Below, piece by piece: positions 48,601-62,128 of a stretch of 64,000 nucleotides of DNA; position 1 is the first letter of the stretch; each line of letters begins with the position of its first letter. Where the stretch lies: positions 1-64,000 of the forward strand of contig JABVXU010000119.1 of assembly GCA_013365365.1 (NCBI GenBank), given 5' to 3'. A model generated the notes under the pieces. That model saw nothing but the letters and a program-made list of their open reading frames with translations. It was not told the origin of the DNA and searched no databases. The translations under genes were made by a program, and so were the position numbers. The stretch is from Cruorifilaria tuberocauda. Its lineage: Eukaryota; Nematoda; Chromadorea; Rhabditida; Onchocercidae.

Positions 48601-51600
48601 AAGCTTAATGCTGCTGTCATATCTGTAATTCTCACTAATACGCAGTTATCGCATTAAAAAATAGGACAAACCTTGCTCTACTTCAAATTTCTTTTTGGAT
48701 TTTGCACCTTGGCTCATCGTACGACTTCGCTTCATCGCTACTACTGAAGAGCATTCTAAGCTTGACACACGTCGCCGGGTTTTTGTGTTTTTTGTCTTTG
48801 TGCCACTTCTGTATTGTTTTCATTAATACAATAACGCTTGATAGAATAGTACTAAATAAACAAGTATTGATTTAATGTAAAACGCACTGGTTCTGCTGTC
48901 GACTTCTTGTATTTCTTCCCTCATTTGCACTGTCTGACTCCAGTTGTTGGTTACTGGCAGATGAAACCCGAGAGCAAGCGCTCCCAATATTTCTCAATCC
49001 ACGTGTAGAAATTATATGTTGTTGCCGTCTTGCTTCACGCTGGTGCATGCGTTCGAACAGTGCAAGCTCTTGCAGCACCTTGCGTTCTTCTCGAGACTGT
49101 AATAATCGGAAAGTTATTGCAAGAAAATTAAGGAATGACTTCAACGCACTAAAGAATCAACAAGAGATATCCCAAATTATGCTTTTGCAAGTTTAATAGC
49201 GTTATCACATGGCATAAGTCACAGAAAGAAACTTGCCATTGTTTTATTGCGCTCCTCGGGAAGCATATAATTAACAGTTTCAACTTCTTCAACCAGACAA
49301 CTTCTTTTATGGTGTACTTTCCTCGTTGGAGTATCCGAATCAACCAAATGTTCATCTCCTCCACTTTTCCCTACCCAATCAATTCTCGAACCATCAGAAG
49401 CTCGTCGTTTCTTTCGAGGTCTGCCAACATTTTTTGTAACAACTAATGCTGCATCTGCTGCGTTTGATTTCTGCTCATTTTCAGTTCTTATTTCAGATTC
49501 TATATGTGTTCTCAATTTTTCCGTCACAACTTTGTTCTCTTCTACGGATCGTCCTTCACATTCTTTACTTGATTTGACTTGTTGCTTTTCCTCATGCCGT
49601 TCCTAAAAAATGCGTTATTTTATCACTTATCTTCAAGGAATTTGAAAAGTTATTGATAATACCACATAATCAAAATGAGAGGAAGTACCTCTGCTTGTGC
49701 ACTTGTTTCATCACTAAGTGGACATGCTACTTTTTTCAGTGATCTGTCAGCATCTGGATCTGCTCTATCCCCGATGACATAAATTATTTCACTGGAAAAA
49801 AGTACTTTAGAACTCAGATTTCCACAATAATATCAGCAATCAAAAAGATGAAAAAACTTTGCATAGCAAATTAATAACAACTTTTATTAGAGAAACAACA
49901 AACGTTTCCGTCTTTGGTGGGATAACAGGATTTTCACATTCATTTATACATGCTTCCTGTCTTGTCTCGCTAATTCCACAACTAGCTCCACCACGATAGC
50001 GCAATCTGATGTCGCCTTTTTTTTTGCGTGATGAAGTACTGAGAGATATCCTTGACAGTTTACTCCCAGCTTTTCGTGAAAAACTACTTGTAATAATCTG
50101 CGTACGGGACTGTCTGTAAAAACCGGAAAATCAATATTTTCTTCATAATTACCTTTCATTCAAAAATTTACTTATATCCAGCCTATACTGCTCTGAAAAA
50201 ACGATTCACTCACATAGCATCTTCCGATGCCTTAAGAAATAATGACTGTTTGAAAATTTCATTAGCAAAAAATATACATCTCTAGAGATTCGCCTGGTAA
50301 TACATCCTTGTTAGTTCCATTCTCATCTTCTGTAGTAGGTGTTACAGCTGTTGCTGTCGTTCTGATTGTATTAACTTCACCGCTACAATCACATGCAGTC
50401 GTCTCCGATATGAAAGAGTAAAGAGATCCACTTGTAATATCCCTGGACTTCATATCTACCTGAAATTTTCCGACCCTCAGTCTATGTACTGCTTTTAATA
50501 TGACCTTTCGAAATGATAACATATTTTGCTGAATTGAGATCTATATTTAAGGTCTGCGAATCCCAATTCAATCTGTGTTCGTTGACTGATCAAGGATAAA
50601 GCATTCATAAGAAATTAGAGCATAGGTTTTGCGAACAGTCACACCATTCATAACTCATGCAATAAACATATAACTTCGCAGCAAGGATGCAATCACAGTT
50701 GATTCGATTAGCATCAAAATCAATAGGAACCAAAACATTCATCGGTTCTTATTGATCAAATTAAAGTGAACAAACAACACTGCACTGAAATAACTGAAAC
50801 ATTCCCATCATCGCATTTCTAGGCAATAATATCTCACAGCTTTACAAGTCCAAGCGTAAGGAAAATAAAATCAGATCAGCTGCACCAACCGTAGCGCTGG
50901 CTTTATTCTGTTTCTGTTCAAGCGATCGATTAAAATCACGGACTAAACAATCCACAGTTCCATCATCCTCGTCATCTGCTGAACACGCGCAAATAAGCTT
51001 CGTTTTTGACATGAAGTAATCGGCATCAAACGGAACAGTAATCTAAATCAAGCCAAGTATAAACTGAAACCCACATGCCAGCTATCAACTTAAATTCTTT
51101 TATCCAAAGAGTTCCATCACTTGCATTTTCTGTAAATTTAGTGGGAAATGGAAACATCAATTTAATTATCTAATAAAAAATGCAAAAACTACTTGGAAAG
51201 GGATTCAAAAATTGATAACTAAAGATCATAAATGACAACCTCTTCACCACGTTCGATGTTTCCCGCAGCAATACCGATGATATGCAGTTTGCCTTTTAAA
51301 AAGAAATGTTGTAACTTGATGTTTGGTCGACAAGATGCACGAGCAAATCGTGCTTTCGAACCGAACCGACGAGCATCAATACAAATTGAAATCGGTTTAG
51401 CGGTTTCCTCAATCATAATGTCACTAAAAATGGATAATATAAGAAATATTTCCAAGTCGTTGCCAAGATAACGTGACGGAATAAATCCAAAATGACACAA
51501 TTTTATCACTTCTTTTTCTTCCAAAACCCTCGACATTTCAACCGATAATTATTTTGCAATATCCAATAACCTTATTTTCACAACTCATCATCAAACATAG

Positions 51601-54600
51601 AAGCTATCGATAAAATGATACAGCTTTATGATAATGATAAAATTATCCCATATTTTTCATCTTCATATTTTAAGTATAAAGGTACAAGACAAAAAAATTA
51701 CCTATACAAAGTGACAAATGGCACGATTGATCCTGACTTTTCTCGACCACGACATTCATGGGGAAGCGATACCCGCCCACAGATATATATTACTGGTTCA
51801 TCACTGTGATATAGCCGTGTCGAAACCAGCCCCATGGATACCTGTGTAACATACATAACGCTCACACCGTCGTCGTTTCGCAATGTTTCCAGTACTATAG
51901 GTTCACCCTGAATATGACTTAACTTTATATAACGTCGAATTAACCTTCACTCTTCTCACTTATGTAGTGGAATTTATTCAAATAAACTATAATTTTAAAA
52001 ACAAAAATGCTGAGATGATTTTAAAAAGCTAAATGCATTGGCTAAGAAAATAACAGATATGATCTACCGTGTCTTCGTGTTTACGTGAAAATGCCATGAC
52101 AGACCGTGTATATTCGTATTTGAAACATTCGATGTAATTTTTCGATGAATTTTCCCTTGTTTGTCTTTTTTTCGTTTCTTCCTGAAAATCCTGTACATGA
52201 TGCAAACTTTCATAATTTGGACCATATCTCATAAACCTCAGTCAGCTTGTCTTATTCTAACATCCGTTTCCACTTAAATAAACCTGTAAAAGTAGGTGCA
52301 ATTACATGTAAATATAAGTTACTATGTTCACAAAACGATAACTTCATAAAGATTACAACTAACAATGCCTTTCAAACCTACCGCTTTCTCCTGAATTTTC
52401 TTTCTAAGAGGTCCTTTAGTTCTTTGGCGACGTCTCTTTTCCTTTTCTTTACGCTTTCGAACAAGTACTTTCAATTGCATTTGCCGTGCCTGAGTTCTCG
52501 TAAGCTTCAGCTGACGAGGATTACACTGTTCACACTGGTAAGTATCTGGTACTCGACGTCTATCGATGTCCATACACTTGCCATGTTGCCATACACTCAA
52601 AACAATCCCATCATTTAAAATCCCAAATTTTTTTTAGAAAACACTTGCTAAAGGTATAATCCTCATTGTCTAAGCTACAGATAGTACAAATTAAAATAGC
52701 TAAGATAGAATAGACTTTCCATAAAAGTTACTTGCACATATCACACTGTATCATAAATTCGTCGTTATGATTCAAGCCACAATAACAACGCGTCGTGTAT
52801 TCTTCTTCCCAATCGTCGTCACTGCTGTTGTTTGATGGCCAATCAACACCCGTCATTGCTTCGATGATTCGATCACCTTCATCTTCCGTACCTTTTTCAT
52901 CACCATAACCTGAAAAATCAATGAATGAATATCTAATAAAGTGTTTATACAATTCATATTAGATTTCATAAATGCATAAAATTTGTCATGTGCATAGAAT
53001 AAATAAGCAACTCAACCACACCATTCAGGCTCGTTTCTTCCTCAGCTCCACTAATCGATGAATGCGCCGCAATAGAAATTCGCTGCTCCAAAGCCTCATT
53101 ACATGTTTCATTAAAAACAACTGGCTCCTCTCTACTCGACATATCTTCAACCGAGAGTGCTTTATGATCAATTTTTTTCGAAATAACTGAAAAAAAAAAA
53201 CATCAAACTATAGTAGACTATATAAATGGACCTTTCCATCAAATTCAAGATAAAGTTCTGGCAACGTCCTATGATCTACTTCCGATTAATGCATGCCAAA
53301 AAAACAAGTTAAAGAATACCTCCACTGTTAAGTGCTGCTGAAATGTTATCACTTGCTGCTCCGTCTTTGGAAGACAACACAGCTGTTTTTATCCCAACTG
53401 ATGTTAGCTGCACTACCTTTTGCTGTTGTGGATCAAACCCATGATCCTGATCTAGTGGAGAAGAAATGCGAGAATAAATATTGACAATGTGCTCAGGTGA
53501 TATTAGTTTCTGCCGATGATGACCGATTTCCTGAATTTTACAACGCACGAATGAGGGAAACAGAAAACAATTGCATAACACAAAATTTAAAGAGCGAAGA
53601 TGGCTCAAACAATAACTGCTTTGAACTAGACTTTTTCAATTTGAACAGAAAACTGCGTAATAAGACGTAAATGTTCATATTACGCAAAAACAAAATTTTT
53701 GACCCGATGTAAATAAAAACTTCAAGTTATATTTTATCAAAGAATCTTACGACTTTCTTACTTCTGGAAGTCGCTTAGATGGACTCGTTACCGAAACGCT
53801 TGTTACAGATTGCGTTACAGACTGCTGAACAACACGATCAATCTCCATTTTTTTCGGGCTGTCGGAAACGATTTCAGAATGACGAATTTGGGGCTAGAAA
53901 CGAAAAAATGATAATACAAGCCAGCGTTTTGAGAACTAATTAAATCATATAGCTAAAAAAAGAAAATTATCAAGACTTGTCGCATCTGGAGCTCATCGAG
54001 TTGTCGAGCAAAAAGTTGACGGGAATTAGCGACGAACGATTCCTACAATGAAAGTTCAGATTTTTTCAATAAACAAATTTAGTTAAAAGTGAAATAGATG
54101 ATATTCCCACAGTGTATTATAAATATTACACCAATGTTTTGAAATCTACTTAATCCCACAATAAAACGACCTTCCGGGACTTTCGGTAATGCTCCGCAAC
54201 ATGTTTTGAGATATCCTGTTGTGAATAATGAGAAAAGGTTGTATAAGTTTGAGCGATTTGCTGAGGATCATGTATTCTATCTTCATTATTCACATGAATC
54301 GGTTTATGAGAATCAGTAGAACGACTCTGTAATAAAAATATAGATTAAATCGTTTCAGTCTAAATTGTATCATTATAATTTTAACTGGCTTCAACGGCAC
54401 AAATATAAATAGTTCCAAAAATAGGGTTACGGACATATTTATATAGGAGCTCTAGGTAAGAAAAAATGTGATAAAACTGTTTTTCCAAACTAAAATGCAA
54501 AACCCCCATGATTTTTTTTGGTGATTTTGTATTTTCTTAGCTAATGAAAAATTTAGTCAAGAAAAATGTTAAACTTCTTACATTCCTTATTATCATAAAA

Positions 54601-57600
54601 CCCAGATTTTTAAATGAAAAAGTCCCATCGTTTAAACTACTTAGAGCAACTTCATATATAAAAGAATAAAAAGTATGGGGGATCCCGTGTTACGTGTGAA
54701 GAAAAAGGGTAATATAGAAAGATAATTTCCATAGCAGTTAGCAATTAACAAGATTATGGTATCGTGAGACGCGGAGGTTTTGAAATGCTAATTTACCAAC
54801 TACCTGTGAAGATGATTCCTGTTCTTCTTTACGATGAGCCAACGCAGAGGAATTTTGAAGACTTTTCGGCGATAACTTATCATTCATGACCATACTTATC
54901 AGTGAATCAGCATTTGAATCTGCATGCTGTAAAAAAGAATTCTTTCCCGCATTCCCGAATAAGTACGTTACAGTTTTAACAACGATTTAGCATATCAAAC
55001 CTTCTCTCTAAAATAAACTAGGAAAATCGAGGTTTATCACTTATCATAAAATACTTTACTTTCCACGGCATTAGCAGTTTCCTAAACACGCAACATTCTC
55101 TACAAAGATAGCTAAACAACACACTAAAAATGCCAAATTGCTAACAATGTAATATCTTCCTCGTACCATTGAATAAACTCAAAGCAACAGAATGATTTAA
55201 GAAATCCATAAAGCTTGTGAAGCAAAATCTTCTATGATTGTAAAATTTTTATAGATCGTTGGTTAGAAAAACCTTTAAGAATTCAAAAAATTAAATATAA
55301 GTTCAACCTGCACAGCAGTATGCTGAAGACGAGGAACATGACAAGGTTCGAGGGGTTCTGCCATGATATACTGCTGTTTTACAACTCCACTACTATGAGC
55401 CATATTTTTTGAAAGACGTTGTCGAGGAGCAATGATGATGTCAGAGTGTTCTTCTGCGTGAACAGTTTTATCTATCTGAACAACTGCTGCCAATATATGA
55501 TAATTATCGCTACATCAATCTGATTTGAATACAAATAAAGCACTAAGTACACATTAGGGTAGAATCTTTGAAATTAAGTTCACCTGAGGGTCACTGGCGA
55601 TTGGTTTTTGTATTAACAATTCTGCTCTTTTATCTGACTCACGTGATAGTCGTGCTACAATAAACACACTTGAATTTTGTGTTTAAGATAATTCATTTCG
55701 AAGCTCATTCCAAAAAGATATCATCAGGCGAGTTGGATAGAACGGCTTAATCGCCCAAATACTGTCTCATTAGAGGAGTAATAATTGCGTAGTTCAGATT
55801 CAAAATGTATAGTCTTGGTGACAATATTCGTATCATTACATACTTCATTACTCTATATTAAAATAATAGGAGAACATACTGATTTATTAGCAGTTAATAT
55901 CAATGTTTTGAAAAGTGAAATATTTAGACAATTCTCTAGCTAATTTAGCAACAATTTAATGAAATTGTGCATGGTCAACAATAACATAGTCATAAAAAGT
56001 TTCCAAGAGTAAAAAAGTTAATTTCTCTATTTAAAAAGTTACCTCGGTTCCGGACAGCTGGACGAGGTCGTCGAGATGGTACGAGGAACGGAGCCAAACC
56101 GACACTCATATTTGTAGCGTGAGCTTCGGAATCAGTACCTGTTGTATTGACTGCTGTAGCATAAGCAGGCATTGTTGCCGAAATCGATTTGCCAGTAGGA
56201 ATTATTTGACGCGTGCCTTGACGACAAGTTGACACTGAGGAAGTTGGAGGATACCTACAAATGTGCAATATTGTTAAATGATTTTAGTAATATTGTGCCA
56301 GAATAAGTTTACTATAAAACCGTTCCCTTTAATCGAAAAGCTTGAAAAATCGTTGACGAAAAGGAAGCAGTGCCAATTACTTACGCCGGTCGAAAGATTC
56401 TTTTATTTGCTAATGCTGATGCTGTAAATGCCCCACCGGAACCGACAAAATGACGTGAACGAAGCAACATATCACTTTGATTATTTGCCGATATCTGAGT
56501 CACTCCCAAACCTTAAAAATGTTATCCAGATAATTTTTTGATTGAAATTTACAAAATACTGCAATTGTATGAACTACAGGAATACAAATTACGATATGAA
56601 AACACTGCTAAATCAATTGTGCTTATGTATTTGAAATCAAGATATTCATACCGTAACAAAATAAAAAAAATGGTATATATGGTGTAGCAAAAAATGAAAA
56701 AAGGGAAAACTTCATTGATCCTGTTTTAACATACTGGACATTTCCAGATTAAGCCGGGATAATGATTTTAAGACACTTTTTAATCGATCTTTAATTCTAA
56801 GATATAGTTGCGTCAAAAAGGTTCAAGCAAAACAAATTTTAATACACAATTAAGCAAATTTTTTAATGTATTTCCAAGTCATTAACGAAAACTAACCTCG
56901 ACGAGGAGCACGGTAATTCTGAGTGACCATAATGGGAGTTTGACGGGAAAACATCTGTCCACTGGACGAAACTGGTAACCTTAATAACAGTAATTAAGCG
57001 TTAAGTGTTGAGTTAGATAAACTGCCACGACCAATGGTATCAAACTGTCTGAATCAATTTTTACATGGATTGATGGAAGACGTATTTACTGTGCAAAGAG
57101 AATGAAAAGTAAGAATTGCAAATAAAACCATATAATCGTACAATACAACAAGAACCACTCATCTCCCTTTTTTAGAAAAACTTGCCTTCGCATCTGATTT
57201 GTCCGACATCCACCCATACCAGAATATATTCTGCAAGATGTTCGTGAATCCATTTCTGAGATCTTTCGATAATGCGTTCCATAATTTTGCGATCTAAAGG
57301 AATGATACGGTTTAAAACTTTTATCAACATAAGAACCAATGAAGCTCTAACGACAAGTTAACCCTGTTGAATAAACCTATTCGTTAAAGAATAATAAATT
57401 CGTAGCATATTGCCTTTGCATCAGTCAAAAATCACTTACTTGAAAAAAAGACGAAAGTACTTTACCTTGAAACGTGTCCTAAGTTTGCATCATGATGGCT
57501 TGCAGGAACTTTACTGATTTCGTCTCCTAAACAAAGCATTATCGATTACTTGAATGTTTATCGTTAGTGGGATAAATATCAATGCCACCAACTGAGAAAA

Positions 57601-59004
57601 TCTATAATAAGTATGAAAAAATTCTGAATATACCGATGTAAGAAGCAAGTCCACCAATGATAGGAAATTTTTCTCCATTTTCCCCATCATTTTTCTGTGC
57701 ACCTCCAGATCGTTTTCCATAATTATGATCCTGTTTATATGTTTCAAATAAACATAATACTATAGATTGCTACTTGTGGTGGGTTAATAATAATCTCAGT
57801 AAAATGACACTCTTACCGTAAGAGCAAGAAACTAACAATGATATCAGAGTACGCTCCTATCATTCAATTTTATATCGAACATATTCATTACAGTCCTTTT
57901 TTTAAATTCATTTCATCGACGAATACCGCTCTAGTCGTTCGTTAACTGGGATAACAGAGTTGCTTCACTCGAACTTAACTTATCACTACGTATGTCACAT
58001 TAACATCAAAATCAGAAGATGAAGCGCGTCTACTAATTATTGGAATGAAATATCGCTAGCTAGCAAAACTGGTCATTCATAATATATTCTTGCAACCGGG
58101 TTTATAGCACTCAACTAATTATATTCATACCTGATATGAGAGACCAATAACTGCATCTTCCATAATATTATCGCTTTCTTTAGAGTCGTTTTCATCATCA
58201 ATAATAACCTTTTTCATTAGTGGATTATCTCTATCTCCATTCCCATCCCTAAAGCAGAAAATTGAACTCTTTATGACCTTTAACAAATGTTTTCGTAATG
58301 CTGAATGCCATGAATTAACAAATCTCTGAATTCGTCAATGTCTAATAAGCAAAGTTTGTGAGAATGGAAAAAGAACAAAAGCCAAAAAAGAAAAAAATAT
58401 TCCGGCAATAACTGACATAATAAAAAAGTATTAAACAAATATAATACAGAAGTCACTATTTTATTGTATATGGTATGAAAGACAAGACCGAAATTAACCA
58501 TGAGAGCCACTGCTGTAGTCCAGAAATGCCAAAAAAAAACTAGATCCGTCCAATCATTTAATGTTTTTGTTGTCGGCTAACAACAATTTTTCTGAGTAGT
58601 GTATGGTTTTCATTGTATTGAAATTAGTAAGAGGTAGTGGCAAATATTATTAACTCCGTCCGATTCTCGAACTATTTTGGAAGTTGAAAAACAATATTCC
58701 GAGTTCACCTGTATAGGAAATAAGAAAACAAGTAGTGGATAGACACACTGTAAAAACACTAACTTGTTACTATTATCTGCGAATGTTTGTAAAGCCTGCT
58801 GTGATATTCCTGAGTCTTGAGTCGTTGTCTGTTTGTTACCCAAAGAATCCTTATTATCTAAAGATTAAGAAGTTGTAATATCTGTGAACTAATACAATAC
58901 AGATTTAAGATCAGAAAGAGCAAAAGCCCACCAGTCTTCCATGTCTCCTTCGTACGATGATGTTCTTCCATGTGCGCTTCCTTTTCCTTGATGGTTTCAG
59001 ACAT
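45602..59004 (-). CDS. set-26: PHD+SET chromatin protein, KMT2E/SETD5 type (set-9/set-26-like), complete
   Basis: Thirty-six exons from 58932-59004 (ATG 59002-59004) to 45602-45750 (stop 45602-45604); about 1864 aa. Phase closes except at 55595-55654/55308-55486, where the donor is uncertain. Order: a short [12 protein letters not shown] block (58131-58248 to 57634-57730) like the KMT2E N-terminal motif; a long low-complexity region; a PHD finger near residue 715 ([28 protein letters not shown]; exons 52732-52909 and 52382-52595); a basic stretch; a SET domain (51702-51907, 51240-51423, 50890-51042) with [18 protein letters not shown] and [11 protein letters not shown]; an AT-hook-like VGRPRKKRR (49237-49602); the family block [30 protein letters not shown]; and a proline-rich C-terminus. 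C. elegans SET-9 and SET-26 bind H3K4me3 and affect lifespan and germline (established knowledge). The SET motifs look degenerate, so I infer a reader more than a methyltransferase. The symbol is by family; one-to-one orthology is not shown. Confidence 0.92.
49231..49236 (-). other. GC-AG intron donor in the SET gene
   Basis: After ...ERNKTM the donor reads GCAAGT, and the next exon opens with SREERK at 49096. The joined protein matches the family at this point, so a non-canonical GC donor is the simplest reading. Confidence 0.65.
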
Positions 59005-59621
59005 GAATATGCTTTCCAATAAAGTTTACCACCGAAACTCTAACTCTAAATTTCATAATGTTGTCAAAAGCTCAGTAAGAGTTTTGAATTTCACCAAAAT
59101 ACAGCAAAAATCGCCATTTGAAAATAAACATCACCTTGAACTGAACGCAAAATAGCGAAGAACCAATGTAAGTTCATTCAGCAGAAAACATAAGAATCAA
59201 AAAGAATCCATTCATGGAACACTACCCTTTGCGAACAATGTGGTTGAAACTCTCCTAATTTACGATATCCAGCAAATCCTTTCGTTTTGAAACTACTGGT
59301 TTCCCTTCCTCTTCTATCTGACTAATTCGTACATCAACGTATAAAAAATTTATCTACGTTTTTGGCACACTACCAAGGATAACAGTATACTTCTGTTTGA
59401 GACCTAATTTATAGACTTTTGCAGCGCCATTTAGATTGAAGGAGTGATCGAATAAGCCCATAACGACATCGATCCTATGGACAGCTGATATCACCATTCT
59501 GCATTTGGGTAGAAGAGAAGAAAGGAAAAGAGAGAGATTGCTTATTTCAGAGTATGACACAATTCGTGGCAATAGTTATGTCTAAAATGAATAAAAAGAA
59601 TTGTCTCCGTGATGATCGAAC

Positions 59622-59921
59622 TTGGGTGGTAATAACGATGGTAATAAGAAAGAACGAGATTTGTATGCTGGTCAAATGTGGGAGCTGAGTGCGAGCCGAT
59701 GTTTCTCTTTGACTTTTCGCTGTTCAGTGTACTTAAAAGAAGTGGTCCGTAACTTGAGAAGTTGCACTTTCGAACCGCTAAAAGCTATGGTCACTTATAA
59801 TTCGCTTGCATTGGTAATGGTTTATCGGAATCTTACCGTGTCTTCTGGCAATTATTCTGAAAAGGTCATCAGTGACTTAATGACTAAGCTGCTAAGGCGT
59901 AAAAAATACTCAGAAGGCTAA
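59622..59921 (+). other. Orphan open frame, about 99 codons
   Basis: An uninterrupted plus-strand frame with coding-like codons (MWELSASRCFSLTF, later VISDLMTKLLRRKK) ends in TAA at 59919-59921. It has no ATG before residue 20 and no recognised family. It could be an exon of an unannotated gene or chance. Confidence 0.25.
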
Positions 59922-60442
59922 TGTCATAAACCTTCGTCAGTACACTGACCTCTGACCATATTTAACAGGTCACTGTGAAGAGAAGATGAATCGGCTTTGA
60001 AGGTGTGGATAGTTCTTTACTTTCGCGTTTTAAAACTAAAGTTCTTCAGTGACGCGATCATCTCTCTGTTCAGGAAGCGAACTTGACAAAATCGGCAGAC
60101 GAAATGTTACAAAACTATTCATCTTGATGGATTATCATGAATCTTAAGTTGGGAGATAATATGTTTGAGAACCCTCTTTATTTTCACTTTCCAATTCAAC
60201 TTTTAAATCCAACAGGGACCAAATGATGCGTTGTCTTCCAACTCTTATATTAGAAATTTTAAGTATAAATTTCTTTCTTGTACATACACTTTTCCACCTT
60301 GCTAAGCCATTGTACATACTTACAACCTTCTCAAGGATGAAAAATCTTGGAAACTTGAAACTTTTCTTCAAAAAATTTTAACTCTTTGAAGAGTTAAGTA
60401 AAAACTGTAATTCATGACAAAATATTGTCAGCAAATGAAGAC

Positions 60443-60720
60443 TTACCAAGAATTCTCGAAAATCCAAATGAACTGAATGACCAGACCGCACAAAGCTTGC
60501 ACTTGAGAAATAATGAGCTGGAAGTAAGCGATGTTCACTCTAAAATAATATGGAACAGAAATTTGAATATCGATTGGAAATGAATTACTACCGGGCGTGA
60601 GCTCGCTGGATCTGTGGGCGAATGTCATCCCTTCCCATCCCACGCTGTTGTACTTCAGTATTCTTGGCAGTTTTTCTTCCAGAAATTTTCTAATAACTGA
60701 TTTTATACTTTCGGATTATG
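60443..60720 (-). other. Orphan GC-richer open block
   Basis: A minus-strand frame runs through KFLEEKLPRILKYNSVGW to a hydrophobic IAYFQLIISQVQALCGLV segment, where a GTAAGT donor follows at 60442-60447. An alternative two-exon reading with a GTAGTA donor at about 60590 is also open. The hydrophobic part could be one membrane helix. Family unknown. Confidence 0.25.
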
Positions 60721-62128
60721 ATACTCGGTTATTAGACATGAATTAGGTTATTAGATTCAGATTATGCCTGTGATATTATTCGACATCTTCGAATATTTCT
60801 GTCTTGAAAAAGATACCCACAATGGATTTCTGAATATCTGCTCTTCGTTTATAATATTCCTCACTAGTCCACTTAAATACTAGGCTTTAGTGGGTTTTAC
60901 ATATTATAAAGTTTCAGTATGTTACGATTAGATTCCGTAGAACCCCAAGCCTTAATTTAACCACTCTTGCAGTTGAAGCGCCGAACAGAGGCATGAAGAG
61001 AGTATAACTGACATATGCAACACACAGTCCTTAAAATAAAACGCTCCGATTGGGTTTCTTGAAGCGCATGAATTATTTCAAGATATGAAGATTTAGAAAC
61101 GAATGTGGGAACCTTACCGAAACAAGTTATAAACGATCTTGAAAATACTGCAGTTATCTAATTTCCTGATGATATGGGTAACACCAATTCCTGATGTAAC
61201 AAGCCCTTCAAAAGGATGTGTTTCTTTCAAAAATCTTCCTATATTGATGTCCTTTCATTCAAACATTAAACATCTTATTACTGACGTGCTTCATTAGAAA
61301 TTAAGATTTGCACAAGCCGACAAACAACATTTGAATCAAAAAATGATTAAATCTTCTGTGTAGATTAAGTATTTTTTTTAATGTTTTGGACAGTTATGAG
61401 TATGGAGAGATGCATATACTTATTTTATTCATTTATCTACTGCAGTCTTGTATCTTACTATCATATCTTCATTGAATGTTTAGCTTGTTTTAATGGTTTC
61501 ATATCAACAAACTTTTCACCAATTTGCAAGATCGCAACAGTTAACATCACAAGCACCGTATCAGTCATTCTAAAAAACGGTAAACGGATATATCACCGAA
61601 ATGAAATGAGTTCCGGTAACAAAGTCGGATCTCATTAGTTCACTGACCTACGAGAATGGCGGAAACTGAATGACAATAAGACATGCCAAAATAGTCTGGA
61701 GAAAAAAAAAACATCATTGATCGTAAAATCTGCGTGCATTTTTATCCTCTTTTCAGATTTCGCTACTTAAAGAATTTCTTTTTTTGAAATTTCAAAGCAG
61801 TAACTTTCCCTCACTTTCCCTCGCATGCTTCGGCCGAACCGCATTGGATCTGAAATCAGCCTGATTGAGTAATTTGAGGGTCGTCCTGTGTAGAAACTAC
61901 ACTGGACGTGTAGTTTGCGTCTTCGCTTCTGCAAATATTTTGCTGGGTTTTCTACCTGGCTATAAGTTGGGTAGGTCAGGTTTTGCATCTGATGATTAAG
62001 CAATAACAGAACAGAATGCTATCATATCTGTGCCAATTAGCTTAATCCAATTATGGTCGTTATTAATATACATATACATAGCAACTTTGCTTGAAAATTT
62101 TTGGTATATTTCTAGGTGCTGATTCAGA

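Larger units (their letters stand above)
59005..62128. other. Region between divergent SET gene and NOL10, with orphan open frames
   Basis: The two genes diverge, so both promoters lie here. Several coding-like frames have no assignment: 59354-59572 (minus), 59622-59921 (plus), 60144-60371 (minus) and 60443-60720 (minus, GC-richer, ending at a GTAAGT donor). A perfect 8-bp hairpin (TAACTCTT-TG-AAGAGTTA) is at 60379-60396. The rest is AT-rich. Confidence 0.4.
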
